A DNA stretch of 64,000 nucleotides from Sitta carolinensis (Eukaryota > Chordata > Aves > Passeriformes > Sittidae): NCBI GenBank assembly GCA_032173965.1, contig JAVUNC010000019.1, positions 16,298,234-16,362,233 on the forward strand. The letters are read 5' to 3'. A model generated the notes under the pieces. It was not told the DNA's origin. It was given only the letters and a program-made list of their open reading frames with translations, and made no database searches. The translations under genes were made by a program, and so were the position numbers. Positions 54,369 to 64,000 of this stretch are shown one piece after another (within the stretch, counting starts at the first letter, position 1; the number at the start of each line of letters is the position of its first letter).

Positions 54369-54409
<41 letters not shown>
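54369..54409 (+). repeat. Poly(A) run, A41
   Basis: An uninterrupted run of 41 A. It could be the tail of a retrocopied RNA inserted in plus orientation, but no AATAAA lies in the 30 bp upstream and no coding relic is visible. A homopolymer this long is also error-prone in assembly. Confidence 0.9.
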
Positions 54410-54414
<5 letters not shown>

Positions 54415-56219
54415 AACTAAGACCATGTAAGGTATGCATCAACCAGCTCTGAAAAAGGTTCCCACTGGAATGATTCCAGACTAAAACAATGAGTCATCCC
54501 CTAAGGAATCCTGTCCTCACATGAAATATATAAATCATTGTCCATTTTGGAAGAATTGCGCCAATAGCACATATCATTAAAATGTTATTTCTTTTAATAG
54601 TGCTAAGGCAAAATCCAGCATTTTGTTCCATAGATCCTCATTTGCAGTTTTACCAGGAGTCTCACCACGGTCCCCCAGGGACAGAGTCACAAGGACATTT
54701 AGTTCTTGCACAGTCAATGTATGTTCCCATATGCCTCAGCAAATCTGGGCAAATGCAAACAGGGGCCGAGATTTCAGACATTTCCTCCCTTTTTACTTTG
54801 TTGTTTTTTTGTTTTGGCTTGGTTTTTTTAAAGTTTTTTGAGGGGTGGTGTTGGGTTTTTTTAATTCCATGATACACAAAAAAACTCTTTGAGGTGATCA
54901 TGGTAGAACAGAGAACAGAATATCCTAATGGCATGCCCAAAAATCTCAGTGCTTGATTTACAACATGAGCAGCTTCACCACTTCTCAAATTAAGATACTG
55001 TGTGTCTTTTTTATAGTCCTGGTATAGAAATCACTGAACTTCTGCTGTTTGCTGGAGAGGACAAAAATAGAATGTGCTACTTAAGGGAAAAACGAGGCTG
55101 AAAATATTAATGGAAAGCATAAGATTAATGGCATAAAAGTTGGGGTAGATAGAACAAGTTCATTATATGACATTCCAAAAGAACAGCATTTACTTTCTAA
55201 GTGTTTCCTACTAGAAATGCACAATGACAAACACAATTTTCAGTGCCTGACTTTGAAGAAAGGCCTATCACATGACACTGAAATGTCACACAGATAAATC
55301 AATTGCTTCTCCTACACATAATTTGTCCTCCATAACCTCTAAACGTTTCACTCCAAGTGTCACTGAACTAGATATTGTATAAATATATGCCCCCATTAAA
55401 ACCATCCCGTGACTCCAGCTGGAACAACTGGCCCCTAACTTCCACAGCAAGAAAAATGCAGCAGGGATTCTCCATTTTCCAAAGGAAACTCACTCATTGC
55501 ACAGTTAATGAAGACATCTTTAGCATTTTTTCCCTGGGAAGTGTTTCTGTCAGCCAAGAGCTCACAATGCAGCCTCACAAAGCAGCACCATTTTATTTTG
55601 CACCCTTGTAGGGACAGTCAGCATTTGTCACAGCCAGAGCCACAGTTTTACCATTCCTCAGGCATCTGGGGCATGAAAGAAGGAACCTGGTGAGCACTAA
55701 GGACACTGCTTAGTCACTGCTGTTTCATTCTGGCCCACTCCAGACCAGTTGCCTCCCTGGAAATGAATGGTTTAGGCGCTGAGGTCAGCATTTGAAAGGG
55801 ATTTGGAAACATTTGAATCACAATCCTTCTCTTTGGTCAAGTCTGTAACGTTCAGCACATGTGGCACAAAGTCTCAATGTCACAGAGGGGTTTGGGGTTT
55901 TTTTATGAATTAATACACAGGGATGATTGAAATCATCATGAAAAAATTTATATGGAATTTTTTTAAGTTACCTAAACAAACATTATAAAAAATGGAATAA
56001 TGGAACAGATAAATAATTTTTTCCAGGCCTATCAAATTTGGTTTATTTGTCCCAAACCAAGCTGTAATTCTATGGTACACTGAGGAAAATAAAATGAATT
56101 GTGGGACTTTGAGGAGGAAAAAGCTTAGTAATGAGCTCTGCAGTCAAATCATCCAATCTTCACCAGCCCAAAAATTGTTACATCTTTGCCATCTATTTTT
56201 TGTGATTAACTTACACAGA
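54410..56219. other. Gene-free sequence
   Basis: No supported gene; frames are under 110 codons. The sequence is AT-rich with T- and G-rich patches near 54.8 kb. Confidence 0.7.
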
Positions 56220-56345
56220 CTGCTACTACTGCTTCCCTTGGGAGAACATACCATAACAGCTTTCACCACCAGGAACGTTTTCCTGACATCCAGCCTAAAT
56301 ATGCCTTTTTCTCAGTTTTACCCCATTAGTTCTAATTAAAACTCC
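56220..56345 (-). mobile_element. Ancient CR1-type LINE remnant
   Basis: The minus strand reads LDVRKTFLVVKAV with frameshifts near a CCCAAGGGAAGCAGTAG phrase. This matches the ORF2 C-terminal block RLD.RK.F...RVV of CR1-type elements. It is more diverged than the copies at 11.5 and 40.9 kb, with no recognisable 3' tail, so it is probably an older subfamily. Confidence 0.7.
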
Positions 56346-58071
56346 TCTGTATCAGGTGAAATCTGCTCAGTCTGGAGCCTTTTTGAATGAAAATAACTTT
56401 TCATTCAGTTATTACTCGTGGGCAGCTCGCTGTGCATCACTTCACACTCACATAAACCCAGCAAAGCTCAAAGACCAGGAAAAGATCAGGATTGCTCCAG
56501 CTTTCATCAAGGAGCCACATTTTAGACTCTGTTAAAGGTTTGAATGCAAGCTGGACTGGTAGCACAGTGCTTTGTAAAACAAGTAATTTGAATTTCCTGT
56601 GCTGGGGACAGCTAATGTTTGTCTTCTTGCCTAATTTTAATATAAATTCCTTGGTTGAGAATTTATAGTAAACCTAATAATGTTTTGGAAAAAATATCTA
56701 GACTCATGATATGCAGAAGAAGAGAAAGACAGAACACAGTGATTTTCATCTTAACCATGAGCTATCCTTACACATCCATGGCTTTGAGGCCAGCCAGGAC
56801 TAGTAATTTTTGAAATATTTCAATGCTTTTAGGCCTTCTATTATAACTGAGAAAGTTTGAAAGATAATGACCTGAGCTATTGTTCTGCTGTTCCTGTTGT
56901 GAGGAAATGCACCAAGAGCAAAGCTGTGAGTTTAAAGCATAGTTTCATATACACTGTAGGAAATAAATACTCAGATATATTTTGTTGCTGGACAAAAACA
57001 ATGTAAAAAAAAAAATATAAATTACTCAATGAGCAGTTTGACACTCATCACAGCAGTTCCCTCAGGCAAGTTACTAAGGAAATGATCCACGACCACTGAA
57101 ATCAAGGAAAATATTCCCACTAATGCCTACAGGCTGTGGATGAGGCATTTAAAAATCCCAGTGACCCTGGGCTTGCATCCATAAAGTGGAGGTAACATTT
57201 TACTGCCCAAGTGTTACAAGGACAAATCTGTTAATCTGTGCTTGGTTAACGAAGTGATGGGAACCACGTATGTGTCTACACATAGAAATTCCTTAAAACA
57301 TGAAATGGAAAGATCCTCACAGCCAAAATCTAGAAGGGATTTATCATTAAACACTTCCATTAATGTGCCAAGCTGGACATAGTTTGTCATAATGTTGGGA
57401 ATACGTGATTCTCGTGTGGCTACCAAGGGCTCCTATTTATGTTCCACTTTGCATCAAATCAGAGTTTTTGCAAACAATATTCAACTTTCCTTCTCTTCTT
57501 TTTTAAAGTATTTTATTTTTGAGCCCTGCCTTCCTCCTCCCATTCCCCCAGCAAGAAGCTGGCAAGGGATGTGGAGCATCTGGGTTTGAAATGACAGCTG
57601 GTGGGTGAGACAGTGTCAAGCTCTTTGCTGGCTTTTACTTTGGTCTTCTGGGAATGAACCAAAATGAGATTTCTTCACAACAATCACCCCATCTTTTGCC
57701 CTTGAATAAACTTCAGAAGGAGTTTTCATAGTCCGTACACTAGAGTTGGTTGGAAAACAGGATCCCTGCCCCATGGGAAATTCCAGTGCTCCAAAACATG
57801 TTTTGTGCTCCCACTTGGAACAAATAAAACTTTTTTTCAGTATGAAGATTTCCTCAGAAGAGCTGTCTTTAAAACATTAAATTCTAAATATAATGTTACT
57901 TAGAGCATGATACAGACATAGAATAATAAAGGCAGTATGAGTATTAAATTTTATCACTACCAGTTAGTATTAAATATTGCAACAAAAAAAGTTCAAAGAT
58001 GAAAAAAAAAATTAACAAAGAAAAATTCCATGTCAAAACAAATAAAAATATGTCTCTTAAACAAGCCCAGG
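56346..58071. other. Gene-free AT-rich sequence
   Basis: No supported gene. Open frames are under 75 codons. Short A runs occur at 57005 and 58000. The last 60 bp before 58072 show faint similarity to the end of the tandem unit that follows. Confidence 0.7.
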
Positions 58072-58454
58072 CAGTGGACTGTGTGAATGCAAGTGCTGCT
58101 TGCAATAATGAAGACACCTTGGAACCTCTCTGTGGCACTTTGTGAGTGCAAAAAACAATATCGGTGTCATCAAACAGTTTTTGGTTTGGTTTCTTTTTTT
58201 CATTCTTACATGACATTTAATGAATACTTGGGCATGTATTGATGTAGCTGCAGTGATCTGCAGTTCTTGAGCAGTGGCCCTCCAGCTCTAAATCGCTTCA
58301 CCTGTAGCCCCAAACACTGGATAGAGCAAGGGTTTTCTTTTTTCCCTTTCTGTTAATGCTATCTTATCAGGTTATTGATACTGCAGCTAAAAGGCAGCAA
58401 ATACCATCTGATTTATTATCTGAATGGGAAGCACATCCTACACTTGTGCTTAAG
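58072..58454 (+). repeat. Tandem duplication, copy 1
   Basis: First copy of a direct repeat that begins CAGTGGACTGTGTGAATGCA and ends in GTGCTTAAG. Shared landmarks are ACATGACATTTAATGAATAC, GAGCAGTGGCCCTCCA, TAGCCCCAAACACTGGATAG and the GATACTGCAGCTAAAAGGCA block. It has no long open frame and does not resemble a transposon I know. Confidence 0.93.
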
Positions 58455-58456
58455 CA

Positions 58457-58868
58457 CAGTGGACTGTGTGAGTGCAAGTGCTGCTTGCAATAATAATGAG
58501 CACACTTTGGAACCTCTCTGTGGCACTTCTTTGCAAGTGCATAAAACACCATCAGTGTCAAAACAGTTTTGATTTGATTTTTTTATTATTCTTACATGAC
58601 ATTTAATGAATACTTGGGCATGTATTTATCTAGGATTCCTTACAGGAAACCTCTGTGGCTGCAATGATCTGCACTGCTTGAGCAGTGGCCCTCCAAGCTC
58701 TAAATCACTTCACCTGTAGCCCCAAACACTGGATAGAGCAGGTTTTTTCCTTTCAGCTATCTTATCAGGTTATTGATACTGCAGCTAAAAGGCAGCAAAT
58801 ACCTTCTGATTTATTATCTGAATGGGAAGCACATCCCATTCAAATAATACATCAAAAATGTGCTTAAG
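58457..58868 (+). repeat. Tandem duplication, copy 2
   Basis: Second copy, offset 385 bp from the first, in the same orientation. It differs by scattered substitutions and several indels. It has an extra segment around TCTAGGATTCCTTACAGG in the middle and about 20 extra bases (CATTCAAATAATACATCAAA) before the final GTGCTTAAG. It lacks part of the T-rich stretch near the end of copy 1. The divergence shows the duplication is not an assembly artefact of identical reads. Confidence 0.93.
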
Positions 58869-61800
58869 CCCCACGCCTTGGTGCCTTGTTGGGAGAAGGG
58901 CACAGACAATGAGCTCTCTATGAGCGAGGCCTGAGTAACCCCAGCATGGTCAAACTCCTTGTGCAAGCACAGGAATATCAAAGGCAGGCAAGGAGCAACT
59001 GGAACCTTGGAGACAGGCTCCTCTTCACAGACATTTGACTAATCTGATGATGTATCCGCAGCACTATGTGCACTGGGGCGAGGAACCTGCCTCTACAAGC
59101 AGTAACCTTTTGCCTGTCAACAGGGTTTACCTGAAGGGGAGCAGCCCCATGGGTTTGTACAGCAGGGCTCCCACCAGCCTCAATTACGTTATGAATACCT
59201 GGGGTATGAGGCTATAATGGGAGAGAATAATGCTGGTGCTGCTGCATGACAGTGATTTCATCTGCACGTACGCCCTGATTGCCTCAAACGGGGCAGCAGG
59301 GGAAAAGAAAGGGGAGAAAACCAGACCAAGGTGTCCTCAGTACATGACAGCAGCACTACCAGTGTGTCCATGATGTCCAAGAGACAAGGCAGCCACAGGG
59401 AATTAGATGAAAGCTGCAGTAAGCAGATAATTGGGGCACTCATCCAAAGGAATCTCTTTCTGAGAATGGCTGGGAGTAAATGCCGAAGTGTGAAGAGCTA
59501 CTTTGGGCATGTGGACTCATGTTTGCAGGTCAGGGTGTAAACAGGCAACTCTGCAGGCCAGATCCCAGTCTCTCAGCACTTACTGGGTGATTTAGACCAC
59601 TCAATCCAACCTGCACCAAATCCTCAGAGGACACAAACGTTTCTCTTCCTGGCTGCACAAGCCCACTCCGTTGGTTTTGCTGTTGGTCCCCGAGGAACAA
59701 AAGGCAGCATTTGTAGGTGTTCCAAAGGGATGAGCTGCCACTTGGTGGTTCTTCTCCCTCCCTCCATGGCTGAGTCCTATCACTGAATGCAACAACCCGA
59801 TTCCTTTTTCCCCCTTTTGCTCTGGCCCTGTTCATTATTCATGCGAACACACAAGCCGTCCTGATTTATCAGGATATTGTCCATCACTCCATCACACAAT
59901 TACTTTTTAGATTCTCCATATCTCAAACTGCTTCTCCAAAGGAATTGCTTTGGAGCCAGGGATTTTTTACTGGCAACCATGAGTATGTCAAACCCTCCAG
60001 ATGTTTATTATTACTACTACTTTCCAGGGGTGTCCGCCAATAGCTTTGTTTGTGGCTCGCCCTTCACCAGGACATCAGATAACTGCAGCTTGTAGTCCTG
60101 GATTTAGCACTGGTCACCCTTTGATCCAGAATTCACCCTGCTTTCTGCTAGGCTGTAAAATGGTTCAGCACTAGTCTCTGAAACTGGTCTCACCACTTTG
60201 TTGGTATTGAAATATTTTATTTATCAGATATTACAGACTGCTAAATTGGCTGATTCTGAATTTGGCCTTGTAAATTGTTGACAAATTTGTGGCAGGGTGT
60301 ACTATTGGTAGATAATACAAGGAATACTTTAAATGGCACAAACTTTATCTGTCATGCAATGCTCAAGATAACCTCTGTGTTGGAAAAGGTGATCTTTCCA
60401 ACAGGACAGAGGTAGACAGTGTTCTTTGGAAATTTCATTCTGCTTCTCCCAGCACATTTTCTCTCCCTCTTCAGTGGACAGTTTTCTGCTCTTCTTGGAC
60501 CTCAGCTTTTTTAACTAGAATTAGTTCCAGAAACATAACCTTCAAATAACTAGAATAAATCAGCTGGGGCCCCCTGGGCTTCCAGATAAAACTCCATGCA
60601 CACAAGACCTATTAAAATCAAACTTGTCCTGATATCCAAAGAACAGAACCGAGTCTGTTCTTCTTCCAAGCAACATCCCAAAGAGAGAAAGAGCTGAAGG
60701 AGGGAGGATGGAACTGGGAAAAGCAATTCCCTCAGCAGCAGCAGCATCAGGAGCCGCCTGCTGCAGAGGATGTGTGCCAGGTACTGGGTGGAGATAAAGC
60801 AGGGGATGAATGGAGAGTCTCCTGGGGATTTCTACCAGCTGCCTGAGACTCAGCACTGAGCTAACCTGTGCCATGGGTGGGGCAGGGCATCAGGAAACCA
60901 TAATCACCTCCCAGCTGTTCCTTCCTTCCTCCACCCATGCTCGCTGCTGCGGAAGCCAAGCACGGAGGAGGGTTTTGGCAGGGCAGCAGCAATGTGCCAA
61001 TGGCAGAACATGTGTTTAGCTCATAGGATTCTTCTGTGCATGCAAGGATCAACATGCCTAAGCCCTCATAAAGGAGAATGCCGGCTTATAAAAAACAGGC
61101 TAACAGAGGTAAGAGGCAAACAAGTGGTTCACTTGCAATATTTTTATGGAAAAAAGTCGGTTCTGTTTTGGTTTTTGCTGTGGGAAAATTCCTGCTGCAA
61201 TATTGACTTTCATTTTTATGGATCCCTCATGCTCAACAAATTGACAGACTATTTATCTAAGCGTCCCTTCTCCCACCACCTCCTGGCTAAAACCTGGTGT
61301 CCCTTTTGGGGCAGTGCTCCAAAACTTCTGGTCAGTTTGGAACAGCGAATGGATGGATTTCCAAAGGTGTCTGAAGCACACCACAGTACCAGCTCGGGCT
61401 CTTACAGGCATCCAATGTCAGGCAGAGTTCCTATTGGTTTCCAGTAGAGTTCAGAGAGGATTAAAATTCCTGCTGAAGGCCAAGTAGCTAACTGCCTTGG
61501 AAGTTTAGCCTGAGAAAAAATTCCCTTGAGACAGGCAGTGATGATCGCTGCTAGAACCTGACTTGGCACACCACTATCAGCAATCAGCATCTTGAAAACT
61601 GTGCCAGAAAATCTATTTTCCCCCCAAGAGAATAAATTCTTTCAACTCGCCAAATGGATACAATTTATTCTGCCCAAGTAGTCCCAAAGTTATACTGAAT
61701 CATGAAAAAGGATTAAAAGGACACGGAATTACCTTATTAGTATTCTTGCACAAGGTTCCTGTCCTCTGAAACCTCCACAACAACATTCTTTGATGCATCA

Positions 61801-62500
61801 CTTTTAAGCTTTTAGACTTTTTAAATGCTACCCAAAATGGTATGGCTATAAAATTAATAGTTACAACCATCAATTTGCAAAACATGTTCATCTTTGCAAT
61901 GTTCTGTCAAAGTTTGCACTCAAGTTTAAATATCAGAAGTTGATTCTGAGCTGAAAATTCTCCATGTTAGAGACCACGACTCATGTGGGACTGAAGTTCA
62001 GATCTATATTCAAACCAATAAAAGGTGATTATTGGCAAAATGTTTTATCTATGGACCACCAGCTCCTAAAATTTCTCCCTTCTCTTGCCCAAAACAGTCA
62101 AAGTCTGTAAATTCCTGGCTTGTTTTCAAAACTATTTTACCTATAAACCTCTGAGAATGGTTGCTGATTGGGGATATAAGGTTAAAAAACTGTCAGAGAC
62201 GCAAGGAGTATTAAATCTCTGCTTCATAGACCTTACTAAAGTGAGTTTTTTTAAACTGTGCTAGTGCTCCTGACCTTGAAAACCCCAAAAACTCAAGTCT
62301 CAAAATCTCTCAGTGAATACATGTTTAACATTTTCTTATTCCCCTTCTGTATTTTACCTCTTTAGATATAAAGCTTTTCCCTAAAACTGAGATTCTTTGG
62401 TTAAAATAGCACTTGCTAGGTTAAGGAAATTGAGGTATAAGAACTACAGCATTCTCAATAAAAGTAGAGAAGAGTTTTTTTCGACTTTTATTTTTCCCTT

Positions 62501-62502
<2 letters not shown>
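58869..62502. other. Gene-free sequence
   Basis: No supported gene. Frames of up to 151 codons (60992-61447, plus) show no recognisable motif. The 58.9-59.2 kb and 59.84-60.1 kb stretches have an even composition, and a short plus-strand frame reads across each, but neither has convincing splice sites at both ends. Confidence 0.65.

Positions 62503-62547
<45 letters not shown>
62503..62547 (-). repeat. Poly(T) run, T45 (poly(A) on minus strand)
   Basis: An uninterrupted run of 45 T, the longest homopolymer in the window, preceded on the left by a pyrimidine-rich stretch. Read on the minus strand it is a 45-base A tract lying 133 bp beyond the stop of the 259-codon frame, so a retrocopy tail is one reading. 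Plain slippage expansion of a pyrimidine tract is the simpler one. Confidence 0.9.
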
Positions 62548-62551
<4 letters not shown>

Positions 62552-62680
62552 GACATAATAAAACTGCTAGTTACAAAGAAACTGGAATACATTTTTCCTA
62601 ATGCACATCTTGCCAGGAAGAATCAAAGAGTAGAGAGCAGAGTAGCACAACATTCCAGCAGGAATTCTCTACAGACTCTC

Positions 62681-63460
62681 TCACAGGCTGGCCCAAGCAG
62701 TTCTCACTGCCAAAGTGATGTCAAGCATGGGATAAGAAACCCAAAATGCTCTAATCTGTCCGAGTTTGAACATGAAGCACTGAAACAGCTCTAAAATATT
62801 CACCATAAGACGCTTTCCCCAATGAAAAGCAGAGATGAACACTTCAGTTTCCAAAAGAGAAAGAGGGAACAAATCACACCCTTTGAGTCTGTAATGGAAA
62901 GAGAATTGCAGCGCGTAGCTTTCCCTCTTTCTACACCAGTGACTAACAGCAGACCCAAGACACCTCTCCCCTCCTGAGATGGGAGGAAACATCCCAGGAA
63001 AAGTCTCATGTTCATTAATTGGAGGAGGGGAAGGTTTTAGCCAAACCAAAATGAAACTAAGTAAAGTTTTCCAACAGCCAAAATCAAGTTCATGTGTTCC
63101 ACCACTAAAGAAGAAACACGGAGAATAACTGACTGGGTTTTCCAAAGCTCTCTCCACGGGGGAAGGGACCTGGGTCACAGGAAAGGCTGAAGAAAGCTGC
63201 TTTTCTGGCAAAAGAGCAGCTGAGCAGGAGGAAAAAATACTAAAACCCTGAGGTGGACTGCTCTGCTGGGTTTCCCATGCTGTGTTAATGCTAAATTTGT
63301 GGGATTCTGTGATCCTAAACTGTCCAGTGCTTAGCACAGCCCTGATTACACAGCCTGCCCAGGGAAAGGGAATCCTTTGTAAACCTGGAGTCCAAGTGCA
63401 GTTGGCTTCACAGGAAAAGCAATTTGGTGGGCTTTTTAATCTCTTAAGATGGAGACACAT
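62681..63460 (-). other. Unrecognised 259-codon open frame
   Basis: The longest stop-free ATG frame in the window. The ATG has a poor context (T at -3). The product is rich in Ser, Phe, Cys and Trp, with no signal peptide, repeat, clear membrane helix or familiar domain, which is the composition expected of translated non-coding DNA. On the same strand, 133 bp after the stop, lies an A45 tract, so the arrangement resembles a retrocopied polyadenylated RNA. However, no AATAAA is seen in the usual place and I could not identify target-site duplications. It could be a chance frame, a lineage-specific gene or a relic of an unknown transcript; chance is the most likely. Confidence 0.12.
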
Positions 63461-64000
63461 GAAAGTAACTCCAAAAACAACATCACAGAATTTAAAAATG
63501 TAAAGTTCAGAGATATTAACTTCATAAGCTGCATTCAGCCCCCACTCTAATAAAAAGAATATGCAATATGAGAATAATCAACACATAAATATCTCTAGCA
63601 AAGAAACCTTAAAATAAATTGAATTCATGCAGTGATGACCATACTCATCCTGTAAGAATGTCTGCATAATAAAGGAAAAGGGGAAAAGGAAAGGAAAGAG
63701 AAAAGAGAAGGCACTGAACTACCACAGATGCAAGACATGGACAAAACCTGTACAGTCAGGTACGGCATTTTCAAGGTTGCTTGCTAGATGAAAACCTATT
63801 CTACACATGCAGCTTTGCCACTCGGGAGTAATGTGATCATTTTTACTGAAAAGCAATAGAACTTGATGGCTTCCCCCACCCCTTTGTATCCTGCAGCCAT
63901 CACTTCCTGCTGGTCCTTCAAATCCTCCAGTTCAGTGTAAAAAAACAGCTCCTTCCCCCTCAGAGTTAACAAATACAGGCTAAGCCACTCTATTAGCATT
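63461..64000. other. Gene-free sequence with polypurine stretch
   Basis: No supported gene. The stretch at about 63672-63711 is almost purely A and G (AAAGGAAAAGGGGAAAAGG and similar), a polypurine tract on the plus strand. A 67-codon frame on the minus strand near the window end shows no recognisable feature. Confidence 0.65.

Noticed and set aside
1..64000. Bacterial-style systems, CRISPR arrays, phage or plasmid genes.
   Set aside because: No regularly spaced repeats, operons or bacterial gene families; the CR1 relics show this is vertebrate nuclear DNA.

Overview
This looks like vertebrate nuclear DNA, most likely from a bird. The main evidence is a set of decayed CR1-type LINE fragments with avian-style 3' ends. 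The best, on the minus strand at 11454-11905, still reads as the C-terminus of CR1 ORF2 followed by the CR1 tail. A second (40829-41062, plus strand) ends in the same kind of tail. An LTR-like block near 20.8-21.5 kb resembles repeats I associate with songbirds, so a passerine is plausible but not proven. Interspersed repeats are otherwise sparse, as is usual in birds. The window has none of the compact, closely packed coding layout of a bacterium, phage or plasmid.

I find no convincing protein-coding exon, no rRNA, tRNA or known small RNA gene, and no CRISPR or operon structure. The window reads as intergenic or long-intron DNA. Most open frames are under 170 codons, overlap frames on the other strand and resemble no family I recognise. 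Three are written down as low-confidence candidates: 25093-25818 (minus), 62681-63460 (minus, longest, with a T45 tract beyond its 3' end) and 15910-16377 (plus, downstream of a TATA-like box and CpG cluster).

Layout: 1-11 kb is unique sequence with short GA and CA microsatellites. 11.4-11.9 kb is the best CR1 copy. 12-20.4 kb is unique sequence with a CpG/polypyrimidine patch at about 16 kb and a T25 tract at 18.1 kb. 20.45-20.59 kb is an AT-rich block followed by the GC-rich LTR-like block to about 21.48 kb. 21.5-40 kb is AT-rich gene-free sequence with a small CpG cluster at 29.4 kb and a conserved-looking stretch at 36.2-36.5 kb. 40.3-41.1 kb has a 42-bp tandem duplication and a plus-strand CR1 tail. 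41-52 kb is AT-rich with homopolymer runs. 52.8-56.3 kb holds three more decayed LINE pieces, a (TA)n tract and an A41 tract. 58.07-58.87 kb is a direct tandem duplication of a roughly 385-410 bp unit. 62.5 kb is a T45 tract.

No genes act together here. The most interesting unexplained items are the 58-kb tandem duplication, the 259-codon frame next to the T45 tract, and the 15.8-16.7 kb promoter-like arrangement. All need transcript and comparative data to decide.
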